Part shown: piece after piece, positions 55,007-64,000 of the stretch | Layout: every line of letters starts with the position of its first letter | Numbering within the stretch: position 1 is the stretch's first letter | Assembly: GCF_042186555.1 (NCBI RefSeq) | Contig: NC_133334.1 | Span: forward strand, 208,175,942-208,239,941 | Direction of reading: 5' to 3' | DNA: 64,000 nt | Source of the DNA: Aquarana catesbeiana | Lineage: Eukaryota > Chordata > Amphibia > Anura > Ranidae | The notes under the pieces: generated by a model | What the model saw: the letters and a program-made list of their open reading frames with translations, nothing else | Told to the model about the DNA's origin: nothing | The model's database searches: none | Made by a program: the position numbers and the translations under genes

Positions 55007-56515
55007 TACATTCCCTGCACTACGGAAAATTTTTTAGGTAGTAGTGTCACCCCCCCCCCCTATACTTACCCTCACTCGATCCAGCCCTGTGCCCATCTGT
55101 AGCAGCACTCCCCACACTCACAGGCATTAATGAGGCAGGGGGGAGTCATTGGCTCCCACTGCTGTCAGTCAAATACTATGGTGAAGAAGCAGGGGGTAGG
55201 GCAGAGTTGTGTTGTCTGCGTCTATAAATGCAGGCAGCGTAACTCAGGATCGAGCCTGCAGGTGTACCACAATAAAAAACTACTTCCTATAGCGGTACAC
55301 CCAGAAGGGAGAAGCCAGGAGAGATGGCAAGGGACCCCAGAAGAAAAGGATTGGGCCACTCCAATGTGCAAATCCATTACACAGAAGCAGGCATGTATAA
55401 CAAGTTTGGTATTAAAAAAAAATAAAGTTTTTAATTCTATCACTTTCACCTGTACATAAAGGAAAACCTTTTAGGAGTTTGAATAAAGAACACTGCTAAG
55501 GTTTTTGCTACAGTTCATGCCCCTGCTGTGGAGATTAAAAACCTCTATATGCCCTGGCAACCACAGTCAGAGAGGAAAGTAAGGGGAAACGGTCATAACA
55601 GCAAGAGATGAGGGGAAATCTCCCAACAGGGACAACTGATTGTATATCCAAGACAGGAAGTTAAAGGGGAAGTCACGCTTTAGGTCATCCCATTACCCAG
55701 TTTTGATAGGTAGGTTTGGGACACATTACAGGTCCCAGAAGGTTGAGAGACCATTAGCAAAGCACAGCCCAGCTCATGCATGTGCAGCAGAAAGCTGGCT
55801 TTGAAACCCAGATCTCTCCTAGCACTTGGTTTGACCAGATGCTTTCACATGCCAGTACTGGCTTGTTTATATCTGAGTGAAACCAAAAGTAACAAAACCC
55901 TCTTCGCTTCCAGTTTTAGACCATAGTGATGATTGTGGAAGTTCCGAGACTCAGGAAATTGCTTTTAAATGATTCAACATCTCCAGCTGAAAAGGACAAA
56001 TTAAGGGGTCATGACTGCAGCTATGGTCCTCGTATAACCACTTCAACCCAAGGACGTAGACTTTCTACTCATCAGCTATCGTTATTGTTAATGTATTTTA
56101 TGTGTGGCCCAAGACAATGCATGCCTCTTCTTCCAATGTTATCCAGCAAGGTCAAAAAATTGGACACCCCTGCACTAGACAAAAATAAGAAGTCGATCCA
56201 TGCAGTGCAGGCACAGTCCCACTGCATGGGAAGCTTTTTTGTCCGGAGTCAGGCTTTAATTTCCAGGTGTTGTCAAGACAACGAGCAGCTCATCGTTTTC
56301 CTTCACCAAACAGGGATTGAGACACGTACAATGATTCTCTCATCTACATTTGGACTGCAAATGGAGGGATTTTCTGCAACCAGCCAGATAATAAAAGAAG
56401 AGAGGATCTTGTGTATCACAAAAATTATTCTGTATCAACCATCCCGGTACAGGTGCACTTTGGCGACGATGTCCGCAACAAATAACGAGAGATAGATAGA
56501 TATTTTTTTTTTATT
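55007..56515. other. Intronic sequence, mostly unexplained
   Basis: GGTCAAAAAATTGGACACCCCTG at 56151-56173 resembles the end of an hAT-type miniature. A 189-residue frame at 55926-56495 has no family motif. No splice-bounded RELA exon was found. Confidence 0.4.
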
Positions 56516-56518
56516 ATT

Positions 56519-56519
56519 A

Positions 56520-56590
<71 letters not shown>
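56519..56590. repeat. (TA)n microsatellite
   Basis: About 35 TA dinucleotides. Confidence 0.95.
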
Positions 56591-56592
<2 letters not shown>

Positions 56593-56966
56593 TGGCTCAA
56601 CACACACCCTGAGAGGGATTATAGATCCTTGGGTGGTAACCAGGGTCTCCACCCAACAGGAAATCAACTAAATTAATGGAAACCCTGCCACCCCCCCCCC
56701 TGCAGGAATCCAAGATCCAATGGAGTGCTGGTGAAAGAGGGCAGTCAAAAAGTAACAAACGATATCGGCAACTTGCCATTGGACACCCCATTGGGACAAC
56801 CCACCACCTACCGAATGGAGGTGAAGAACCAGACCAAGCCCCTCTTGGAAATTACTGCCTCCAGTACCTTGATCGGCTGCGAAAGTATGTCTGTCTGCTG
56901 AAACCAAGACACTACACACGAAAGACTGATGAGATGGTGATGAGGCCTTCATGCAGGCCCGAAAAA
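56591..56966. other. Unassigned sequence left of an acidic open frame
   Basis: Contains a C-run (56690-56699) and an A-tract (56961-56978 region). A plus-strand frame of 108 residues at 56676-57002 has no recognised motif. It could be the 5' part of the same unknown unit as 56967-57153. Confidence 0.35.
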
Positions 56967-57153
56967 AAAAAAAAAAAAAACCTTCCAGCCGGGGCTATCT
57001 GAAGACCGGATGGGAGATTCCCACACAGCCCCTGCCAAGGAACATGACTTGGCTCAAAATATTGAACCAGAAGGCTTGATAAGACTGGTGGACTACGCGG
57101 ATGCCGACTTGCCTGCAGAAATGTTGGAAGAGCAGGAGCTGGGGCTGCGCTGA
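56967..57153 (+). other. Unidentified acidic open reading frame tail
   Basis: From just after an A-tract to the TGA at 57151-57153, one frame reads TFQPGLSEDRMGDSHTAPAK, then EHDLAQNIEPEGLIRLVDYA, then DADLPAEMLEEQELGLR. It is acidic with a natural-looking C-terminus, unlike the low-complexity frames around it. I do not recognise the family. It could be a mobile-element protein remnant, a retrocopy fragment or chance. No upstream frame continues it through the A-tract without a shift. Confidence 0.35.
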
Positions 57154-57368
57154 GTAAGAGGATCTGAGCAGTAATAACCAGGCCACAGCGCATGAATGAC
57201 CCTGATGCCGCACCCCTCCCCCAGTGTATGAAGTAAGTGTGCCTGAGTAACCTGTAGCGCAGAGACAGGTAATTAAAACTGAGCGCTCAGGGCTGGTGTA
57301 CCCACAGACTGTGGTGGATAGTCGTACAGGTGTAATGAAATGAAAAACATGCATCGTATGGCGTGTGC

Positions 57369-57774
57369 AAGGCCCCTTTCACACGATCGGACCGTTCAGG
57401 TCCGCCTGTCAGTTTTGACGGCGGGCCTGAACGGGCGCTCCATGTTAAGTCTATGGAGCGTCGGATGTCAGCGGAGACATGTCCGCTGACATCCGACCCG
57501 GTACGATCCGCTGAAGAGCAGACGGATGGCCCTACGTCCAGGTCCGTCGCTGGCGGATCGGATGAGATCTGACGAAAACGGACACGCTGTCCGTTTTCGT
57601 CCGATCCCTCCATAGGCGGCAGCGGCACCTGACAAGCCCCTCCCCGCTCAGTGAGCAGAGAGGGACCTGTCATCCGCCGGCTCAGCAGAGATCAACGGAC
57701 AGATCTCCCGCTGAGCCGGCGGACCGAGGCGGGCTCCGTAGAAACGAAGTCCGCCTCATGTGAAAGGGGCCTTA
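57369..57774. mobile_element. Miniature element, 406 bp, AAGGCCCCTTTCACAC ends
   Basis: AAGGCCCCTTTCACAC at the left and the inverse ATGTGAAAGGGGCCTT at the right. The interior contains nested perfect hairpins: GTCAGCGGAGACATGTCCGC around 57467-57495, and ACGAAAACGGACA / TGTCCGTTTTCGT at 57572-57600. Related in tip style to the TTCACACTGG elements. Confidence 0.8.
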
Positions 57775-57949
57775 TACGGGCAAGAAGATTGTGGTCAACA
57801 ATCATTAACAAACGAAACCTCAGCCCCTATGGATCTGTAGACATGACAGATCCTGCGATGTGAGCACTAGCTAACTAAACCCAGGTAAACAAAGAAACAT
57901 GAACGAAAGGTACGATGAGACATGGAGACAAACAAAGGTGAAATGGCTG

Positions 57950-58435
57950 TTGGTGTATGCAGAACTGCTACGACATGACCACGCTGACGGACAAGCTGTG
58001 ACTGAACACGCTATGACAGTACCTGCTGCGAATGAACACGCTGTGACAGAACTACCTATGAGCACCTGTTGTGACAGCACACGCTGTGACAACCACTGTG
58101 ATGGACCTGCGACGACAGAACCGCTGTGACAGGAACACACTAGGACCGTCCCGCCCTGCCTGAACATGCTATGAGTTAACCACGCTGTGCCTGGAACATG
58201 CTGTGACTAAACACGTCGTGACTGAAACACGCTTGTGATTGTGACATGCCGACTAGACCCGCTCCGAATGCAATATGCTGAATGAACACGCTGACTGGAA
58301 CACGATATGGTTGACACGTGCTGACTATGCGCTGTGATAGAACATGCTACGATTGTGCCATGCTGACTGGAACACACCATGATTGACACATGCTGACTGT
58401 ATGCGCTATGACTGGACACGCTATGACAGAACCCT
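57950..58435. repeat. Degenerate tandem repeat (CACGCTGTGAC-like)
   Basis: Variants of CACGCTGTGAC, CATGCTGACTGGAACAC and ATGCTATGAC recur every 15-25 bases without fixed period. It looks like an old minisatellite. Confidence 0.7.
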
Positions 58436-58629
58436 GATGCAAGATCTTTACTCCCGTTTGAATAGCATATAATAAGAGACTAATGGATTTGCCCATTTCT
58501 AGTCAGCAGTATGACCAGCATACTGTGTGATACAGCTTACTACCCTTGGTTTTTAGCAACATTTGCGTTGCATTCCGAGAGGATACTTGAGAACTGTAAG
58601 AAAGTCTGCAATCTAGCTACATTTGGCTG

Positions 58630-60560
58630 GTGGGCGCCCCCCCCCCCCCCATGATGCCAGAGTGAGCCCGGGAGAATTGGTGGATGCCACCCCCCCCATG
58701 CTGCCGGCGTGACCCCAGAAGAATAGGTGAACAGGCCCCCCCCACCCTCATGCTGCCAGCGTGACCCCGGAAGATTTAGGTGAACAGACCCCCCCCCATG
58801 ATGCCATGCCAGCATGAGCCCGGGAGAATTGGTGGCCGCCCCCCATGCTGCCAGAGTGACCCCGGGAGAGTTATGTCAACAGCTCCCCCCTCATTCTGCC
58901 AGCGTGACCCCGGGAGAATGAGGTGAACAGACCCCCCCATGCTACCAGCGTGAGCCCGGGAGAATTGGTGGATGCCCCCCCCCCATGCTGCCAGCGTGAC
59001 CCCGGGAGAATTAGGTGAACAGACCCCCCCCTCATGCTGCCAGCGTGACCCCGGGAGAATTAGGGGAACAGACGCCCCGATGCTGCCAGCGTAACCCCGG
59101 GAAAATTAGGTGAACAGACCCCCCCCATGCTGCCAGCGTGACCCCGGGAGAATTAGGTGAACAGAGTCGCCCCCCCCCCCCCCCATGCTGCCAGCGTGAC
59201 CCCGGGAGAATTAGGTGAACAGAGTCGCCCCCCATGCTGCCAGCGTGACCCCGGGAGAATTAGGTGAACAGAGTCCGCCCCCCATGCTGCCAGCGTGACC
59301 CCGGGAGAATTAGGTGAACAGAGCCCCCCCTCATGCTGCCAGCGTGACCCCGGGAGAATTAGGTGAACAGAGCCCCCCCTCATGCTGCCAGCGTGACCCC
59401 GGGAGAATTAGGTGAACAGAGCCCCCCCTCATGCTGCCAGCGTGACCCCGGGAGAATTAGGTGAACAGAGCCCCCCCTCATGCTGCCAGCGTGACCCCGG
59501 GAGAATTAGGTGAACAGAGCCCCCCCTCATGCTGCCAGCGTGACCCCGGGAGAATTAGGTGAACAGAGCCCCCCCTCATGCTGCCAGCGTGACCCCGGGA
59601 GAATTAGGTGAACAGAGCCCCCCTCATGCTGCCAGCGTGACCCCGGGAGAATTAGGTGAACAGAGCCCCCCCTCATGCTGCCAGCGTGACCCCGGGAGAA
59701 TTAGGTGAACAGAGCCCCCCCTCATGCTGCCAGCGTGACCCCGGGAGAATTAGGTGAACAGAGCCCCCCCTCATGCTGCCAGCGTGACCCCGGGAGAATT
59801 AGGTGAACAGAGCCCCCCCTCATGCTGCCAGCGTGACCCCGGGAGAATTAGGTGAACAGAGCCCCCCCTCATGCTGCCAGCGTGACCCCGGGAGAATTAG
59901 GTGAACAGAGCCCCCCCTCATGCTGCCAGCGTGACCCCGGGAGAACTGGTGAATGCCCGCGCCGCCCCCCCCATGATGCCGGCGTGAGCCCAGGAGAATT
60001 GGTGTGAGCCCCCCCATGCTGCCAGCGCAAGCCGGGGAGAATTAGTGCCCCCCCATATGCTGCCAGCGTGAGCCTGGGAGAATTGGTACCCACCCTCATG
60101 CTGCCAGCGTGACCCCGAAAGAATAGTTGAACAGACCTCCCCATGAGCCCGGGAGAATTGGTGGATGCCCCCCCCCCCCATGCTGCCAGCGTGACCCCAG
60201 GAGAATAGGTGAACAGGCCCCCCCACCCTCATGCTGCCAGCGTGACCCCGGAAGAATTAGGTGAACAGACGCCCCCTCATGCTGCCAGTGTGACCCAGGG
60301 AGAGTTATGTTAACAGCCCCCCCCCATGCTACCAGCGTGACCCCAGGAAAATTGGTGAACAGCCCCCCCTCTTGCTGCCAGCATGACCTTGTGAGGAGTG
60401 TGTGCATGCCCCCCCTCCCCCCGGATGCCAGTGTGGGCCCTGCCCCGATGATACCGGCGTTAGCCTGGGAGGAGAAGTGGGTGGATGGGCGGGCGCCCCC
60501 CCCATGCTGCCCGGCATGCGCACCAGGAGAATCGGGTGATGCCGCCCCCCTTTGAGATGC
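58630..60560. repeat. 49 bp minisatellite, about 39 copies
   Basis: Unit CATGCTGCCAGCGTGACCCC, then GGGAGAATTAGGTGAACAGA, then a C-run of 6-8 and T. Copies in 59283-59940 are almost identical with period 49 (48 when the C-run loses a base). Flanking copies are more diverged and vary in length. Minus-strand frames of up to 210 residues arise from it. Since 49 is not a multiple of three the frame rotates, so these are not coding. Confidence 0.95.
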
Positions 60561-60826
60561 TGGATGAGAACCGGAAAAGTAGGTGGATAGATGGATGGGA
60601 AGCCGGCTCCCCCCTCCAATGCTGCCCGGCGTGAGCCCCGGGAAAGGGACCACCATGAGACTGCTGCAGCCAGCCGCCGCTCTGCCAAAACCGGAAGTGA
60701 CCTGTAACCCTGAAAGCAAAGCCAACACTGGATCAGCCAGGGGAGGAGGGATATGTACCCCTCAGACTCATCCCACATACAGGCTGGCCACTGGCCAGCC
60801 TTCTAACACACACACACACACACACC
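60561..60826. other. Diverged minisatellite edge, then a (CA)n run
   Basis: Last decayed units end near 60660. A (CA)n run lies at 60808-60825. Confidence 0.5.
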
Positions 60827-61103
60827 CCAATCAGCTATAACTTTATGACCACTGACAGGTTAAGTGAATGACACTGACTATCTTGTTACAATGGCATCTG
60901 AAGTCAGTGGGATATATCAGGCAGCAAGTAAACATTTTGTCCCTGAAGTTGATGTGTTGAAAGCAGAAACATGGGCAACACAGTTTGTTGTGTATGGGGC
61001 TGCGTAGCCACAGACCAGTCAGGGTGCCCATGCTGACCTGTGTCCAAAAGTGCCTACAATGGGCATCAGAACTGGCCCACAGAGCAATGGAAGAAGGTGA
61101 CCT

Positions 61104-61241
61104 GATTGGCTCCCGCTGTGTCCAATCCCAGTGGGTCGCTGGCGGCGCGCGCCCCATACCCCAAGGCGGAAACAACATGCCAGTACGTTGTTTCACGCAG
61201 CCGGGCCACCCTGCCGTACTAGCAAGAATGAGTCCTAACAT
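61104..61241. mobile_element. TTAA family C, distal fragment
   Basis: TTGGCTCCCGCTGTGTCCAA and GGCCACCCTGCCGTACTAGC match 53812-53935 in family C. Confidence 0.55.
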
Positions 61242-61411
61242 TTAAAGAGCACCTGTCATTTCAGATCCATCATGGCAGCGCTTGTTAGTGGGCATCCACT
61301 CACCTGCTGCTGCCACATCCCTCACCTTGTTGTGCGATTGCTTCATCACCAGCTGTCCCATTAAAGTTCAGAGGAGGAGCTTCTGTGGGACAGATAATAG
61401 CTGCCCTTTAA
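61242..61411. mobile_element. TTAA-flanked miniature element, 170 bp
   Basis: TTAAAGAGCACCTGTCATTT to TAGCTGCCCTTTAA, with TTAA at both edges. The terminal match is imperfect. Confidence 0.6.
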
Positions 61412-61422
61412 AAAATTATGAT

Positions 61423-62350
61423 TTAACCACTTCAGCCCCGGAAGAATTTACCCCCTTCCTGACCAGAGCACTTTTTGCGATACAGCACTGCGTCAGTTTA
61501 ACTGACAATTGCGCGGTCTTTTGGTGGTTTTTGATCGTCTCTGCGGTTTTTATTTTTGCGCTATAAACAAAAAAAAGCACAAATTTTGAAAAAAAAAAAA
61601 AAATGCATTTTTTTTTACTTTTTGCTATAATAAATATCCCCCAAAAATATATAAAAAAAAATTATTATTTTCCGCAGTTTAGGCTGATATGTATTCTTCT
61701 ACATTTTTTTTTTTTTTTATTTACCAAAAATATTGCAATAAGCGTATATTGATTGGTTTGTGCAAAATGTATAGCGTCTACAAAATAGGGGATAGCTTTA
61801 TGGCATTTTTATTAATTTTTTTTTTTTAGTAGTGGTGGGGATCTGCAATTTTATCGGGACTGCAACATTTTGGCGGACAGATTGGACACTTTTGACACTA
61901 TTTTGGGACCATTGTCATTTATACAGCAATCAGTGCTATAAAAATGCATTGATTACTGTGTAAATGACACTGGCAGTGAAGGGGGTTAACCACTAGGGGA
62001 CGATGAAGGGGTTAAACGTGTCCTAGGGAGTGATTCTAACTGTGGGGGGAGGGGCATCAACACACATGACAGCGATCACTGCTCTCGATGACAGAGCAGT
62101 GATCTCTGCCCTGTCACTAGGCAGAACGGGAAATGCTGTTTACAAAAGCATCTCCCCATTCTACCTCTCCGTGACACGATCGCGGGCACCCGGCAGACAT
62201 CGAGTCTGCGGGCACCCGGCAGACATCGAGTCTGCGGAACCCGCGGTCACGGAGAACGCAGCGGGCGCGCAGCGCCACTTCTTAAATGGGATGTACCTGT
62301 ACGCCCTTTTGCCCACGTAAATCGGCGTGCACAGGTCGGGAAGCGGTTAA
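61423..62350. mobile_element. TTAA family C, complete copy, 928 bp
   Basis: TTAACCACTTCAGCCCCGG to TCGGGAAGCGGTTAA, with TTAA on both sides. Inside are CGATACAGCACTGCGTCAG, a GACACTGGCAGTGAAGGGGG block, and a tandem duplicate of CGGGCACCCGGCAGACATCG at 62182-62230. Non-coding. Confidence 0.85.
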
Positions 62351-62389
62351 TTCAATCATTTTTACTAGCGATTTAAATCAAATCCACCC

Positions 62390-62803
62390 TGGAACAAGGC
62401 AAGCTGGCAAAGCCAGGTGTGATGCTTTGGACAATGTTCTGCAGGGAAACCTTGGGTTCAGCATTCATGTGGATTTTACTTGACACATACTACCTACCTA
62501 AACATTGTTTGTGACCGAGTCCACTCCTTCATGGAGACAGTATTCCCTGATGGCAGTGGCCTCTTTCAGCAGGAGAATACACCTTGCCACACTGCAAAAA
62601 TGGTTCAAGAATGGTTTGCGGAACACAATGAGTTTGAGATGTTGATTTGGCCTCCAAATTCTCCAGACTTTAACCCAAATTGGGCATCTGTAGGATATAC
62701 TGACGAAACAAGTCTGATGGCCTCACCTCACAACTTACAGGACGTAAAGGATCTGCTACTGACAGCTTGGTGCCAGATACCACAGCATACCTTCAAGCGG
62801 TAG
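62390..62803 (+). pseudogene. Transposase C-terminal fragment, third Tc1 family
   Basis: The frame 62480-62803 reads THTTYLNIVCDRVHSFMETV, then FPDGSGLFQQENTPCHTAKM and PNSPDFNP. In this family the second catalytic residue is Asp in FQQDN; here it is Glu (FQQEN). The downstream catalytic glutamate after SPD.NP is replaced (NWASVG). The tail PHNLQDVKDLLLTAW...IPQHTFKR is typical. Both substitutions and the missing N-terminus make it inactive. Confidence 0.85.
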
Positions 62804-63217
62804 TAAACCGACAAACAAAAAAAAAAAAAAAAAAAAAAAAAAGGGGAAAGCCCACAGGGTTGCATACTAGCACATTAGGACAGACTTACCTTAAAGAATA
62901 AGTTTACCTTTTTTTACCTTTAGGAAAATGTTACACCCGTATTTAGGGCGTAACATGTTCCAGCTCCTGCCACCAATTCCACCGATCTCCCCTGCTCTGT
63001 GACAGCAACCTTCTCCCCCCACCTGCATCATTCATTCACAGTTTCCTGTGAATTAATGAACTACAACTACTGTCAGCCATTGTAAATGACCACTTGTAGT
63101 TCTCAATAAGCTTTGGGGCGCTATTGAACTCCTTTGTGGTTGATGGATTCTTCCTGCTCTCAAGTAACTACTTGCCCCAACAAGATACAGTCAGACAGCT
63201 ATCTTGAGAGTCTGCAG
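62801..63217. other. Poly-A tract and an older repeat
   Basis: A-tract 62817-62843. From 62889 TTAAAGAATAAGTTTACC starts a repeat whose GTTACACCCGTATTTAGGGC and CACTTGTAGTTCTCAATAAG parts match 43364-43500 and 50555-50575. Confidence 0.5.
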
Positions 63218-64000
63218 TAGGGTTGTCCCGATACCACTTTTTTAGGACCGAGTACAAGTACCGATACTTTTTTTCAAGTACTCGGCGATACCGATTACCG
63301 ATACTTTTTTTTTTAATGTCACGTGACAGTGTGTTTTTTTTTTTTTTTTTAACAGTGCTTTCTTTTTTTGGGGGGTGGGGAGGGGGTGAACGGTGTATGT
63401 GTGTTTTTTTTTTTTTTTTTTTATTTATTTACAATTTTTATTTTTTAAAATAATTTTTTTTTATTCTTTATTGCAATATGTTTTTTTTTTTTTTTTTTTA
63501 TCAGCCCTGTTGGGGGGCTTTGGTGAGATATCAGGGGTCTTAACAGACCTCTGATATCTCCCCCTTGAGACAGAGAAAGAGACAGAGGATAGAGATTCCC
63601 CAGTCCCTTTCTCTGCAGCCTCAGCTGCACTGAGAATGAATGGAGAGAAGACAGCGGCTCCTCTCCATTCATAAACTGAGACATTGTAATCACAGGAGAT
63701 TACAATGTTTCAGTTATGTGAATGGACAGAGTCAGCCGACTCTGTTTATTCATAAAGCAAGGAGGAGGAGGACGGCGGAACGGAGGGGGACAGAAAAGGA
63801 GAGGGGATCGGAGGGGACAGTCACAGCGGAGAGGCACAGAGAAGGAGAGGGGATCGGAGGGGACAGTCACAGCGGAGAGGCACAGAGAAGGAGAGGGGAT
63901 CGGAGGTGACAGTCACAGCGGAGAGGCACGGAGAAGGAGAGGGGAACGGAGGGGACAGTCACAGCAGAGAGGCACAGAGAAGGAGAGGGGATCGGAGGGG
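63218..64000. mobile_element. hAT-type element, left part, runs off the window
   Basis: TAGGGTTGTCCCGATACCAC starts it, with GTACAAGTACCGATAC and GTACTCGGCGATACCG following, the same terminal style as 24760-25436. The interior has T-tracts, hairpins (TCTCCATTCATAAACTGAGA area; GAGATTACAATG) and a minisatellite. The right end lies beyond the window, so the duplication cannot be checked. Confidence 0.7.
63790..64000. repeat. 46 bp minisatellite, 4.6 copies, cut by the window end
   Basis: Unit ACAGAGAAGGAGAGGGGATC, then GGAGGGGACAGTCACAGCGG and AGAGGC. The array extends past the right edge. Confidence 0.92.

Larger units (their letters stand above)
60827..62800 (+). mobile_element. Third Tc1 family, two remnants around later insertions
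   Basis: The left remnant 60827-61103 (ATAACTTTATGACCACTGAC, then GGGGCTGCGTAGCCACAGAC and GGGCATCAGAACTGGCCCAC) and the right remnant 62390-62800 belong to one well-known vertebrate Tc1 family. Between them much of the transposase is deleted and at least two TTAA elements are inserted. Confidence 0.8.

Noticed and set aside
55926..56495. 189-residue plus-strand frame as a gene
   Set aside because: No motif, signal peptide, Kozak-like context or splice signals, and the sequence looks like mixed intron and repeat. Not supported.
60096..60728. 210-residue minus-strand open frame
   Set aside because: It is a translation of the 49 bp minisatellite; the unit length rotates the frame and the peptide only repeats GSRWQHEGG-like segments.

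Overview
This window looks like intronic DNA from a vertebrate, most likely a frog of ranid type. The only host gene I can support is an NF-kB p65 (RELA) gene on the minus strand. Three exons are visible: a 42 bp 5'-proximal exon (38387-38428), a 155 bp exon (34801-34955) encoding the start of the Rel homology domain with its DNA-recognition loop, and a 149 bp exon (13784-13932) continuing that domain. They have canonical splice sites and compatible phases. The introns are about 3.4 kb and 20.9 kb. The first coding exon and the later exons are not recognised and probably lie outside the window. The frog assignment is an inference from the repeat mix (DIRS, L1, several Tc1 families, hAT miniatures, TTAA-flanked miniatures); no species search was possible.

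Almost everything else is transposable-element sequence, much of it nested. From left to right: a near full-length decayed L1-group LINE (506-6274, minus) with a 9 bp target duplication; a DIRS tyrosine-recombinase retrotransposon (8054-12744, minus) whose terminal repeats run on into inverted arms of about 0.8-0.9 kb on both sides (7259-13629); a RELA exon; a Tc1 copy (14180-16732) carrying an hAT element with a perfect 8 bp target duplication; a fragment of a second Tc1 family; then a long run of hAT-type and TTAA-type miniature elements, a 0.6 kb foldback element, and a solo LTR with a 5 bp duplication (31506-31914). The other two RELA exons follow. The right half has a 7 kb nest (43515-50552) in which one Tc1 copy is expanded by at least three insertions, one holding a 31 bp minisatellite and a long hairpin. 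After that come a tRNA-derived SINE, further TTAA elements, a 2 kb minisatellite of 49 bp units (58630-60560), a third Tc1 family in pieces (60827-62800) and the start of an hAT-type element that runs off the right edge.

No transposase, recombinase or reverse transcriptase here looks intact. I see no rRNA gene, functional tRNA gene, CRISPR array, operon or other bacterial-type feature. I did not find a convincing new biological system. The items most worth a second look are the DIRS element inside a long palindrome, the several unrelated TTAA-flanked families, one sequence module shared by different element families, the two foldback structures, and a short acidic reading frame at about 56967-57153 that no recognised repeat explains.
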